Shown here: positions 7,781 to 15,500 of the stretch, in pieces
How positions within the stretch are numbered: position 1 is the stretch's first letter
How the letters are laid out: each line of letters starts with the position of its first letter
Assembly: GCF_016598475.1 (NCBI RefSeq)
Contig: NZ_JAEMUX010000025.1
Span: 1-64,000 of the forward strand
Length of the DNA: 64,000 nucleotides
From: Streptomyces adelaidensis
GTDB lineage: Bacteria; Actinomycetota; Actinomycetes; Streptomycetales; Streptomycetaceae
Direction: 5' to 3'
Program-made: the position numbers and the translations under genes
The notes under the pieces: generated by a model
Seen by the model: only the letters and a program-made list of their open reading frames with translations
Database searches by the model: none
Told to the model about the DNA's origin: nothing

Positions 7781-8773
7781 ATGTCGAAGTACGGTTCCTT
7801 CCCCGGTACGCGGCCGCGGCGGCTGCGTACGACGCCCGCTCTGCGCCGGATGGTGGCCGAGACGCGGCTGCATCCCGCCGACTTCATCCTCCCCGCGTTC
7901 GTGCGGGAGGGTGTGAGTGAGCCGGTGCCGATCACGGCGATGCCGGGGGTCGTGCAGCACACCCGGGACAGCCTGAAGAAGGCCGCTGCGGAGGCTGTCG
8001 AGGCCGGGGTCTCCGGGATCATGCTGTTCGGTGTGCCGGAGGACTCCAAGAAGGACGCGATCGGTACGCCGGGGACCGACCCGGACGGGATTCTGCAGGT
8101 CGCGATCCGTGATGTGCGGGCCGAGGTCGGCGACGAGCTGCTCGTGATGTCCGATCTGTGCCTCGACGAGACCACCGATCACGGGCACTGCGGGGTGCTC
8201 GACGCGGAAGGACGCGTCGACAACGACGCCACCCTTGAGCGGTACGCCGAGATGGCTCAGGTGCAGGCCGACGCCGGTGCGCACGTGGTCGGGCCCAGCG
8301 GGATGATGGACGGGCAGATCGGGGTCGTCCGGGACGCCCTCGACCAGATCGGGCGCGAGGACGTCGTCATCCTGGCCTACACCGCCAAGTACGCCTCCGC
8401 CTTCTACGGGCCCTTCCGCGAGGCCGTCGGTTCCTCGCTGAAGGGGGACCGGAAGACGTATCAGCAGGACCCCGCCAATGTGCGGGAGTCGCTGCGGGAG
8501 CTCGCCCTCGACCTGGAGGAGGGCGCCGACATGGTGATGGTCAAGCCTGCCGGGCCCTACCTCGACATCCTCGCGCGCGTCGCGGACTCCGTGGACGTGC
8601 CGGTCGTCGCCTACCAGATCTCCGGTGAGTACTCGATGGTCGAGGCCGCCGCCGAGAAGGGGTGGATCGACCGGGACCGGGCCATCCTGGAGACGCTGAC
8701 CGGGATCAAGCGGGCGGGTGCGCGGAACGTTCTCACGTACTGGGCGACCGAGGCCGCTCGGATGCTGCGCTGA
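7781..8773 (+). CDS. hemB: Delta-aminolevulinic acid dehydratase (porphobilinogen synthase)
   Basis: Condenses two 5-aminolevulinate molecules to porphobilinogen in the tetrapyrrole pathway, in the cytoplasm. The 330 residues match the family's usual length. The two active-site lysines are K203 ([15 protein letters not shown]) and K255 (MVKPAGPY). The metal region reads [15 protein letters not shown] (124-138); only part of the cysteine set of zinc enzymes is present and acidic residues replace the rest, which suggests an Mg-dependent type. The gene stands alone here; hemL, which makes its substrate, lies about 53 kb away at 61.6 kb. Confidence 0.97.
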   Translation: MSKYGSFPGTRPRRLRTTPALRRMVAETRLHPADFILPAFVREGVSEPVPITAMPGVVQHTRDSLKKAAAEAVEAGVSGIMLFGVPEDSKKDAIGTPGTDPDGILQVAIRDVRAEVGDELLVMSDLCLDETTDHGHCGVLDAEGRVDNDATLERYAEMAQVQADAGAHVVGPSGMMDGQIGVVRDALDQIGREDVVILAYTAKYASAFYGPFREAVGSSLKGDRKTYQQDPANVRESLRELALDLEEGADMVMVKPAGPYLDILARVADSVDVPVVAYQISGEYSMVEAAAEKGWIDRDRAILETLTGIKRAGARNVLTYWATEAARMLR

Positions 8774-8797
8774 GCGCCCCCAGTACCTTCGGTCCGT

Positions 8798-8995
8798 TCA
8801 GTACTTGAGGGCGTCGTCCACGGTGGACTGCCAGTAGGTGACGGCCAGGGTGCTGTCGTAGTAGACGCCTCCGGCCGGCAGGCGCGGGGTCGCGGCGGCG
8901 CCGCCGTCGCTGTCGTACTCCTTGCCGTGGAAGGAGACGACGTCCTTCTTGGCGGTGGTGCCGTTCTCGCCGCTGCCGTCGGCGGAGGCGAGGAG
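8798..8995 (-). pseudogene. C-terminal fragment of an unidentified minus-strand gene
   Basis: About 65 residues remain, ending in LPAGGVYYDSTLAVTYWQSTVDDALKY and a TGA stop. Upstream of about 8995 the same frame is only the antisense of a DUF805 gene, so the 5' part of this gene is gone. The remnant is polar at its N-terminal side (SADGSGENGTTAKKD), like an extracytoplasmic protein. I cannot name the family. Confidence 0.5.
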
Positions 8996-9004
8996 GACGC
9001 CTGG

Positions 9005-9289
9005 ATGTTCACGCTGGTCTGCGCGCTCATCTGGCTCGGCGTGTTCGTCCTCGGCCTCTCCATGGATTCGGAGGCGCCCGAACTCCTCTTCTTCGCCGCG
9101 ATCTTCCTGCCCTCCCTGGCCGTCAGCATTCGGCGACTGCACGACACCGGGCGCAGCGGCTGGTGGGTCCTCATCGGGTTCGTCCCCTGCGTGGGCAGCA
9201 TCGTCACGATCATCTTCATGACCACCGAGGGCGAGCGGGGCCAGAACCGGTACGGCGCCGATCCCAAGGAGCTTCCGACCTACCAGTGA
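9005..9289 (+). pseudogene. DUF805 membrane protein, N-terminal truncated
   Basis: The frame carries the second half of a DUF805 (YhaH-like) inner-membrane protein: WMFTLVCALIWLGVFVLGL, the diagnostic RRLHDTGRSGWWVLIGFVP, and the polar tail GERGQNRYGADP. The usual N-terminal 40-50 residues, with the first membrane segment and the 'Y..F.GR..R.EYW' motif, are missing. In their place the sequence turns into the minus-strand fragment described at 8798. The coordinates start at the first in-frame ATG; there is no good ribosome-binding site, so expression is doubtful. Confidence 0.65.
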
Positions 9290-9426
9290 CGCCGACGGAC
9301 GGGCGGCTGGGCGGCTGGTCGGCGGGGCGATCGGGCGGCCGGGCATCCGCATCCGGTCACGGTCAACTTCCCTCGGGGGTTAGGTTGTTGGTCATTCAAT
9401 GACCCGACCCTCCAGGGAGAGACTTC

Positions 9427-10329
9427 ATGGCCGGTGACGCGCTCAGTCAGGACCCCGCCGAGCTGCGGAAGAGGATCGACACCACCAAGGCGCACCCGGC
9501 GCGGGTCTACGACGTCTTCCTCGGCGGCAAGGACAACTACCCCGTGGACCGGGAGGCCGCCGGCGCGGCGCTGACGGCCAATCCGCGCGGGTACCTCGAC
9601 GTCCGGCACAACCGTGACTTCATGCGCCGCGCGGTGACCACGCTCGCCCAGGAGGAGGGCATCCGGCAGTTCCTCGACATCGGCACCGGGCTGCCGACCG
9701 CCGAGAACGTCCACCAGATCGCCCAGGCGATCGCCCCCGACTCCCGCGTCGTCTACGTCGACAACGACCCGGTGGTGCTCGCCCACGCGCGCGCGTTGCT
9801 CACGAGCGCGCCCGAGGGCGCCACGGACTACATCGACGCCGACCTCAAGACGCCGGCGCAGATCCTCCAAGAGGCCGCCAAGACGCTGGACTTCGACCAG
9901 CCGATCGCGCTGTGCCTGGTGGCGATCCTGCACTTCGTCGAGGACGACGAGGCCTACCCGGTCGTACGGGAGCTGGTCGACGCGCTGCCCGCCGGGAGCC
10001 GGCTTGTGCTCAGCCATCTCACCGAGGACCTCAATCCGGCGAAGATCCGTGCGGTGCAGGAGACGTACACCAAGCGGGGCTTCACCTTCGTGCTGCGGTC
10101 CAGGGGCGAGGTCGCCCGCTTCTTCGAGCAGAGCGGGCTGGTGGTGGACGAGCCCGGTGTCGTGCCCGCCCACCACTGGCGGTTCGCCGACGGTGCGCCG
10201 GTGCCTCCGGCGGTCGAGCCGCTCACGTTGGCCGGGCTGGACGACATCGAGAAGGTTCGGTACCGGGACATCAACGATGTGACCGACGCGGACATCAATG
10301 TGTATGTGGCGACGGGGCGTAAGGCGTAG
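9427..10329 (+). CDS. DUF574-family SAM-dependent methyltransferase
   Basis: A 300-residue protein of the Methyltransf_19 (DUF574) family, which is greatly expanded in Streptomyces. It has the family's PARVYDVFLGGKDNYPVDR signature at about 24-42, the SAM motif QFLDIGTGLPT (residues 79-89), and VVYVDNDPVVLAHA. The substrates of the family are unknown. GGGAGAG lies 7 nt before ATG. It converges on the APH-like kinase gene, with a dispersed Streptomyces repeat between them. Confidence 0.9.
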   Translation: MAGDALSQDPAELRKRIDTTKAHPARVYDVFLGGKDNYPVDREAAGAALTANPRGYLDVRHNRDFMRRAVTTLAQEEGIRQFLDIGTGLPTAENVHQIAQAIAPDSRVVYVDNDPVVLAHARALLTSAPEGATDYIDADLKTPAQILQEAAKTLDFDQPIALCLVAILHFVEDDEAYPVVRELVDALPAGSRLVLSHLTEDLNPAKIRAVQETYTKRGFTFVLRSRGEVARFFEQSGLVVDEPGVVPAHHWRFADGAPVPPAVEPLTLAGLDDIEKVRYRDINDVTDADINVYVATGRKA

Positions 10330-10390
10330 CGGGCGACGGAGCGTAGGGCGTAGCGGGCGGATCGTCGGGTGCGGGTCCGGTGGGGGCTTG

Positions 10391-10445
10391 TCGCGCAGTT
10401 CCCCGCGCCCCTGAAAAGCAGGGGCTGCGCCCCGTGCTTTTCGCC
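10391..10445. repeat. Dispersed Streptomyces repeat, copy 1
   Basis: A unit starting TCGCGCAGTTCCCCGCGCCC, followed by an inverted GCAGGGG/CCCCGTGC segment. Close copies occur at 17428 and, shortened, at 28638. It lies between convergent genes and can fold into a hairpin, so it may double as a terminator. Confidence 0.65.
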
Positions 10446-10466
10446 TTTGGGGGCGCGGGTCCGTGG

Positions 10467-11399
10467 TCAGCCTCCTGCGCCGAACCATGTCTCCGCCAGG
10501 GAGTCCAAGTCCTGGCGGGGTGGGGGCGGGAGGCTGCGCAGGTACCAGTTCAGGTCGCTGTAGACGTGGAGGAGGGTGTAGGCCATCAGTTCGCGGTGGT
10601 CGAACGGGGGGTGGCCGTATGCCTCGTAGAAGAGTTTCAGGAGGCGGGGGTCGGCCCGGGTCAGGAAGAGGGCGACGCTGACGAAGTCGTAGGCCGGGTC
10701 GCCGACCATGGCGGGTTCGAAGTCGAAGAGGCCGGTCAGGCGCCAGCCGTCGTGCGGGTCGACAGTAAGGTGCTCGCGCATGAACTCGGTGTGCAGGAGG
10801 ACCGGGCGGCGGTGGGTCGGCAGCGGTACCGCGCGGAGGAAGTCCGGGATCTGTTCCAACCAGGGGGCCGCGAGGCCGCCGCTCAGCTGTTGTTCGACCG
10901 CGCCCGCGCGCTGCCCGGCCATGAACCTGCCCCAGTCCGGCGGGCCGGTGATGGGGACCACCGGTGCGGCGTCCAGGGCGTGCAGGGCGGCGAGGCCCTC
11001 GGCGGCCTCGACGATGATCCGCTCCTGGTCGGCCCTCGGGATCCGCGGCCAGACCTCGTTGAGATCCTCGCCGGGCAGCCGGGACATCAGCACATAGCGC
11101 CAGCCGTTCTTGTACTGGTCGGCCGCGTGCAACCGGGGTGTGGGGATGGGCAGTTTGCCCCACAGGACGGACAGCATGCGGGCCTCTCTGACGGCTTCCG
11201 CCGCTTCGAAGCCCGGATAGAGCTTGAGGACGAGGGCGTCGCCGACGGCGTACACCGGCAGCGAGCCCTCGGGGAAACGTACGATTCGCGCACCTGCGAG
11301 ACCGAGTTGACCGCAGAGATCCTGGGCAGCCGGTCGCAGCAGCGCCTCGTCACCGACGACTTCTTCCAACTCGTCGTTCGTGTCCACGCTGGGCAGCAT
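10467..11399 (-). CDS. APH-family phosphotransferase
   Basis: A 310-residue aminoglycoside-phosphotransferase-fold kinase. The nucleotide-binding lysine is in ALVLKLYPGFEAAEAVREA (about residue 60), the catalytic loop is LLHTEFMREHLTV (about 200-212), and the metal-binding aspartate is in GLFDFEPAMVGDP (about 224-236). The catalytic loop has Glu where classical APH enzymes have Asp. This HTE form is typical of a hygromycin-phosphotransferase-like subfamily found in many Streptomyces, whose substrates are mostly unknown. A resistance role is possible but not shown by context. Confidence 0.82.
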   Translation of the reverse strand: MLPSVDTNDELEEVVGDEALLRPAAQDLCGQLGLAGARIVRFPEGSLPVYAVGDALVLKLYPGFEAAEAVREARMLSVLWGKLPIPTPRLHAADQYKNGWRYVLMSRLPGEDLNEVWPRIPRADQERIIVEAAEGLAALHALDAAPVVPITGPPDWGRFMAGQRAGAVEQQLSGGLAAPWLEQIPDFLRAVPLPTHRRPVLLHTEFMREHLTVDPHDGWRLTGLFDFEPAMVGDPAYDFVSVALFLTRADPRLLKLFYEAYGHPPFDHRELMAYTLLHVYSDLNWYLRSLPPPPRQDLDSLAETWFGAGG

Positions 11400-11529
11400 G
11401 CGGGCAGCCTAGGGGGTGCGGAGGAGGGCCCGCATCGCGAAATTGGTGGATGTAAGGGGCACTCATCTGGCTAGGGTGCGGGCAGTGGGGCGGGGTCGCG
11501 CCGTCCTGGAGCGTCGAAGGAGCCGTGGG

Positions 11530-12840
11530 ATGAGTGCCGTGGATGCTGTGCGCGCCGCGAGTGACGTGCGCTTTGTGAGAACCGAGGGGGTCGCGGCCGG
11601 TTCCGGCGGCGAGGGGCCGACGGGTCCCGGGGTGCCCGTGCCCGCCTTCGCCGGCCGGGTCGCGGCCGTCGGGGGTTCCCCCGTACGGGACATCCTCGCC
11701 GTCACCTCACGGCCCGAAGTCGTCAACTTCGCGGGTGGATTGCCCGCCCCGGAGCTGTTCGACACGGAGGGCATCGCGGCGGCCTACCGCGACGTGCTCG
11801 CCGAGTCGGCCGGGCGCGCACTGCAGTACGCGACGACCGAGGGCGAGCCCGTGCTGCGGGCGGCGCTCGCCGCGCGGTACACGGCACGGGGCCTGCCGAC
11901 GGACGCGGACGGGATGCTCGTCACCACCGGCTCGCAGCAGGCGCTGTCGCTGCTCGCCACCGCGCTCCTCGAACCGGGGGACGTCGTGCTGGTCGAGGAC
12001 CCGTGCTATCTGGCGGCGCTCCAGGTGTTCCGGTTCGCGGGCGCCCGGGTCGTGGCCGTGCCCGGTGACGAGCACGGGGTGGACCCGCAGGCGCTGGCGG
12101 AGCTGGTGGCGCGGACTCGGCCCAAGCTCTTCTACACCGTGCCCACCTTCCAGAACCCGACCGGGCGCACCCTGCCGGCCGAGCGGCGGGCGGCCGTCGC
12201 CTCCGTCGCCGCCCGGCTCGGGCTGTGGATCGTCGAGGACGACCCGTACGGCGAACTCCGCTTCGAGGGCGAGCGGGTGCCGTGGATCGCGGCCCATCCG
12301 GGCGCCGAGGACCGTACAGCGCTGCTGGGCTCCTTCTCCAAGGTGATGGCACCCGGCATGCGGCTGGGCTGGCTGCGCGCGCCCGCCGGGCTGCGCCGGG
12401 CCTGCGCGGTCGCCAAGCAGGCGGCCGACCTGCACACCCCGACCGTCAACCAGCTCGCCGCCGCCCGCTATCTCGCCGACCGCGACCTGGACGCCCATGT
12501 CGTCCGGGTCGCCGCCGCCTACCGGGAGCGCCGCGACGTCATGCTCGACGGCCTCGCTACGGCCCTCCCCGAGGGCTCCACCTGGCACCGCCCCGAGGGC
12601 GGCATGTTCCTCTGGGCCCGCCTCCCCTCCTCCTACGACACCACCGCCCTCCTCCCGCGCGTGGTCGGGCACGACGTGGCGTACGTGCCGGGCGCGCCCT
12701 TCTACGCCGGTGAGCCGGACCGGTCGACCCTGCGGCTGTGCTTCGTGACGCAGGCGCCGGGGGAGATACGGGAGGGGCTGCGGAGGTTGGGGGCGGGGTT
12801 GTCAGCTGCTCGCCGGGGAGCGTGCACGAGGGAGGTTTAA
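11530..12840 (+). CDS. PLP-dependent aminotransferase (2-aminoadipate aminotransferase-like)
   Basis: A 436-residue fold-type I aminotransferase, class I/II, of the LysN/MocR-related type. It has VNFAGGLPAPELFDTEGI near 65, the TTGSQQALSLLA cofactor loop, the YTVPTFQNPTGRTL motif, and the PLP lysine in GSFSKVMAPGMRLGW. The start ATG follows AAGGAG by 7 nt. An N-terminal HTH is absent, so it is a free-standing enzyme and not a MocR regulator. Likely substrates are aromatic or branched amino acids or 2-aminoadipate. Confidence 0.88.
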   Translation: MSAVDAVRAASDVRFVRTEGVAAGSGGEGPTGPGVPVPAFAGRVAAVGGSPVRDILAVTSRPEVVNFAGGLPAPELFDTEGIAAAYRDVLAESAGRALQYATTEGEPVLRAALAARYTARGLPTDADGMLVTTGSQQALSLLATALLEPGDVVLVEDPCYLAALQVFRFAGARVVAVPGDEHGVDPQALAELVARTRPKLFYTVPTFQNPTGRTLPAERRAAVASVAARLGLWIVEDDPYGELRFEGERVPWIAAHPGAEDRTALLGSFSKVMAPGMRLGWLRAPAGLRRACAVAKQAADLHTPTVNQLAAARYLADRDLDAHVVRVAAAYRERRDVMLDGLATALPEGSTWHRPEGGMFLWARLPSSYDTTALLPRVVGHDVAYVPGAPFYAGEPDRSTLRLCFVTQAPGEIREGLRRLGAGLSAARRGACTREV

Positions 12841-13241
12841 CTCGATCGTGTGATGGTCGGCTTCCGGGCTTGCAGCGTCCTGGGCCGTTCGGGCTACGGT
12901 GATTGTGCGATCTGGGACGCCGGGTACGGCGCCAGTGTGCGGGGCCCCTGCTCCACCGGAGTGATGGTTCAGGGCCTCCCCGTCGCCTCTGGCCGTACCC
13001 ATATGGCCAGGTCGAGCAGGGAACTGGCCTCCCGAGATCGGACCACGCACAGGATGGGTGTCGCTGCCCCGGGGTCGAGTACGCCGGGGACCAGTACGCC
13101 CAAGACCGTTCGGGGCGTGCGGCTGAGCGGGCTCACTCCTGCTCAGTCCACAGGAACGGTTGCGGGACGACGGCTGAGGGGGACGCCGGTGGGAGGCGCC
13201 GTGTCCCGGTGCCGGTCTCAGTTCCGGTCTCGGTCCCGGTC
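12841..13241. other. Intergenic region, no gene recognised
   Basis: About 400 nt between the aminotransferase and the convergent DUF4253 gene. Open frames exist but show no family or good start signal. The distal end (about 13205-13248) has a degenerate GGTCTC/CGGTCCC tandem repeat. Confidence 0.4.
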
Positions 13242-14153
13242 TCAGTCCCACCAGAAGGACCAGGCCCGCTCGCCGGGGAGGGTGCGGGCGTAGGAGTGAC
13301 GGGTGCCGTCCGCCGTGCCCTGCCGGATGTTGTCCGGGCAGAAGGCGAAGTGCTCGTCGGCCACCGCCTCGGCCTCGGCCTCGGTGGTGGGCGGGGCGGC
13401 GACGGAGAGGACGAGCCGGTCGAAGGTGAGGGCGACGACACGTATGCCGAAGCGGTCCTCCCAGGAACGGAGGACGGCGCAGAGCCGGGCCACGTCGTTC
13501 TCGTGGTTCATCGGGCCGCCCCAGCCGATCGCCGCCGGGATGTCGGCGCTGCGGCGGGCCGGGACCAGGGCGAGGCGGGGCTCCTTCAGCCAGGAGGGGG
13601 CTTGCGCGAGGGTGTCGGCGAGCTCGGCGGCGAGGGCGTCCGGGTCCGGGGCGGCGGCGGTCGGGGTGGCGGAGGTTGGGGCGTCGGCGGTTGGGGTGGC
13701 CGAGGTTGGGGCGTAGGAGGTTGGGATGGCGGAGGTCGGGGCCGTGGCGAGTGCGGGTGCTTCGGCGGGCATGGGGGCTTCGGCAAGGCCCGGCCAGTCG
13801 TCGTCCTCGTCGGTCGTGTGCTCGTCCCAGAACTCGGCCAGGACCTCGTCGGCGTCGTGGTCGCCGGGGTAGGACATCTCGCCGGGCATCAACTCCCACT
13901 CCTCCGGCCCGCCCCGGCCGTCGCCGACGTCCAGCAGCACCGGGAGGAGACCGGCCGTACGGCGGGCGGGCTGGACGCCGGCCCACAGGCCCGGGGTGGC
14001 CGCCTCGTCCGCGCACCAGAGCAGCGGCTCGTGCCACGGGCCCTCGTCCGTCGTGTCGATCAGTCTTCCCTGCGGAAGCGGGAGTTCAAGCCCGAGCGCG
14101 CGCCCGCTCGGGTCGGCCGCCAGCTTGGGCAGCGGGTTGGGAAGTGTCGCCAT
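13242..14153 (-). CDS. DUF4253 domain protein
   Basis: A 303-residue protein whose C-terminal 110 residues match DUF4253 (RSADIPAAIGWGGPMNHENDVARLCAVLRSWEDRFGIRVVALTFDRLVLSVAAPP, ending in WSFWWD). The N-terminal half is separate (PLPQGRLIDTTDEGPWHEPLLWCAD). The two are linked by an Ala/Pro/Thr repeat of about 30 residues built on PTSATPTA, encoded by a tandem repeat at about 13650-13750. The function is unknown; the family turns up beside SMI1/KNR4-type immunity proteins. A truncated paralogue sits immediately upstream. Confidence 0.85.
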   Translation of the reverse strand: MATLPNPLPKLAADPSGRALGLELPLPQGRLIDTTDEGPWHEPLLWCADEAATPGLWAGVQPARRTAGLLPVLLDVGDGRGGPEEWELMPGEMSYPGDHDADEVLAEFWDEHTTDEDDDWPGLAEAPMPAEAPALATAPTSAIPTSYAPTSATPTADAPTSATPTAAAPDPDALAAELADTLAQAPSWLKEPRLALVPARRSADIPAAIGWGGPMNHENDVARLCAVLRSWEDRFGIRVVALTFDRLVLSVAAPPTTEAEAEAVADEHFAFCPDNIRQGTADGTRHSYARTLPGERAWSFWWD

Positions 14154-14201
14154 GCCGGTGACTGTAGGGGCAGGCACTGACAGTGCCCCGAGGGACCCGG
14201 A

Positions 14202-14535
14202 TCAGTCCCACCGGAACGCCCACAGGTGCTGCCCCGACAGCTCCTTCTCGGCGTACGCCCGCAGGTCGTCGCCGTAGCCCCGGCGGATGGTGTGGGGACA
14301 GAAGGCGAGGTGCTCGGCGGCGACCGCCCCGGCCTCGGGCGGGGTGGTGGGCAGGGCGGCGACGGAGAGGACGAGCTGGTCGAAGGTGAGGGCGACGATC
14401 CGTATGCCGAAACGGTCCTCCCAGGAGCGCAGGATCGCGCAGAGCCGGGCCACGTCGTCCTCGTGGTCGGCCGGGCCGGTCCAGCCGATCGCCGCCGGGA
14501 TGTCCGCGCTGCGGGTCACCGGGACGGGGCAGACA
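14202..14535 (-). pseudogene. Truncated second copy of the DUF4253 gene
   Basis: About 110 residues match the C-terminal domain of the neighbouring gene closely (RSADIPAAIGWTGP, then SWEDRFGIRIVALTFDQLVLSVAALPTT, ending FRWD). The copy loses all similarity upstream of VPVTRSADIP and has no start codon with a ribosome-binding site there. The 5' end runs directly into the regulatory region of the secreted-protein gene at 14712. This looks like a partial tandem duplication that decayed or was cut by a rearrangement. Confidence 0.7.
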
Positions 14536-14583
14536 CCGGCGCCCGCCGTGCGGCCCCGGACTTCCCCCGCGCCCCGCGCGGTG

Positions 14584-14613
14584 CCCGAAAGGGCAATGCC
14601 CGAAGAGACGATT
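14584..14613 (+). repeat. Two 15-bp iterons upstream of the secreted-protein gene
   Basis: CCCGAAAGGGCAATG is followed directly by CCCGAAGAGACGATT at the same 15-bp phase. The first unit, with its preceding G, contains the palindrome GCCCGAAAGGGC. The same palindrome at 15-bp spacing occurs six times in front of the paralogous gene at 47688. Confidence 0.6.
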
Positions 14614-14640
14614 TCTGCCAACTCCGAAGAAAAATAGGCT
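14605..14640 (+). promoter_or_regulatory. Probable promoter shared with the paralogous secreted-protein gene
   Basis: GAGACGATTTCTGC is followed by TAGGCT beginning 30 nt after the first G. The paralogous gene has GAGACAATTTCCGC and TAGGGT at exactly the same spacing on the other strand (47731-47766). TAGGCT fits a Streptomyces -10 and ATTTCT a weak -35 with an 18-nt spacer. The iterons abut the upstream side. Confidence 0.6.
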
Positions 14641-14711
14641 GGTTGTGCGCACCTTGAGTCCCGGGTGGCGCAAGTGACGATCCCCTTCACCGCACGGAAG
14701 GCACCCTCGAC

Positions 14712-15413
14712 ATGCGCACACTCGCCACCGTCACCCGTACCGGAGTCCTCGCCGCGGGCGTCGGCGCCCTGCTGTTCACCGGTGTCGCCGGGGGCACGGC
14801 CGTGGCCGCCCCGCAGGCCCAGCCGGCCAAGCTCACGGTCAAGGAGTACCGCTCCTGGCTGATGAACAACGACGACCTCGCGGCCTCCCAGAAGGTCCTC
14901 AAGGCCTTCGACAAGCTGCCCGCGGCGAAGCAGCGGAAGTTCGTCGACTACCTCCAGAACCGCGCCGTCACCAAGGCCTTCGCGCTGAGCTTCGCGGGCG
15001 GTGTGACGCGGGGGAACTCCAAGGAGGTCAAGTACAACAACGACGTCCGCTTCTCCGGTGTCGTCAAGGGCTCCAACAAGGTCGGCACGGGCGGCCGGAA
15101 CGTCTCGCTGACCTTCACGGCCACCGAGCGCGTCTACAACATCCCGGTCCTCACCCAGCAGGTCGCCTTCACCTACACGATCAAGAACGGGATCAAGTCG
15201 CCGAAGGTCAAGCGCTCGGTCGTCAACCTGAACCGCGCCTTCGTCGTCAAGCCGGTGAAGAACTCCGTCTCCGGCAAGAACACGGTCACCGCCACCGTCA
15301 CCTGGAACCTGGCCCCGCAGTACAAGTCCGCCGGCCAGACCTCCCTCGTGAAGAAGCAAGCCATCACCAGCTTCAACGCCCAGAAGTTGGGCGCCCGCCT
15401 CTCCAACGCCTGA
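14712..15413 (+). CDS. Secreted protein, paralogue of the 47008 gene
   Basis: A 233-residue exported protein. Residues 1-33 form a Sec signal peptide (basic start, hydrophobic LAAGVGALLFTGVAGG, AVAAP cleavage region). The mature part starts with KLTVKEYRSWLMNNDD, has a helical domain with KQRKFVDYLQNRAV, then a beta-rich region with alternating Thr/Val segments. The gene at 47008 shares the KLTV.xY...L start, the 'FV.DLQ(D/N)R' helix, the beta-rich middle and the overall length. No enzymatic motif is visible; I cannot name the family. The conserved promoter and iterons suggest coordinated control of both paralogues. Confidence 0.75.
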   Translation: MRTLATVTRTGVLAAGVGALLFTGVAGGTAVAAPQAQPAKLTVKEYRSWLMNNDDLAASQKVLKAFDKLPAAKQRKFVDYLQNRAVTKAFALSFAGGVTRGNSKEVKYNNDVRFSGVVKGSNKVGTGGRNVSLTFTATERVYNIPVLTQQVAFTYTIKNGIKSPKVKRSVVNLNRAFVVKPVKNSVSGKNTVTATVTWNLAPQYKSAGQTSLVKKQAITSFNAQKLGARLSNA

Positions 15414-15500
15414 CTCGACGTCTGATTCCAGGACCGGCTCCTGATCACCGGCCTGTTGGTGCGCCACGGGGGGCGCCCCAACAGGCCGGCTCGACGCGTG

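Noticed and set aside
10467-11399. Aminoglycoside resistance determinant
   Set aside because: The fold is right, but the HTE catalytic loop belongs to a broad subfamily and no antibiotic cluster adjoins, so resistance is not claimed.
11416-11529. Extended N-terminus of the aminotransferase
   Set aside because: AAGGAG with good spacing precedes ATG at 11530, and the extra residues are Arg-rich and not conserved in the family.
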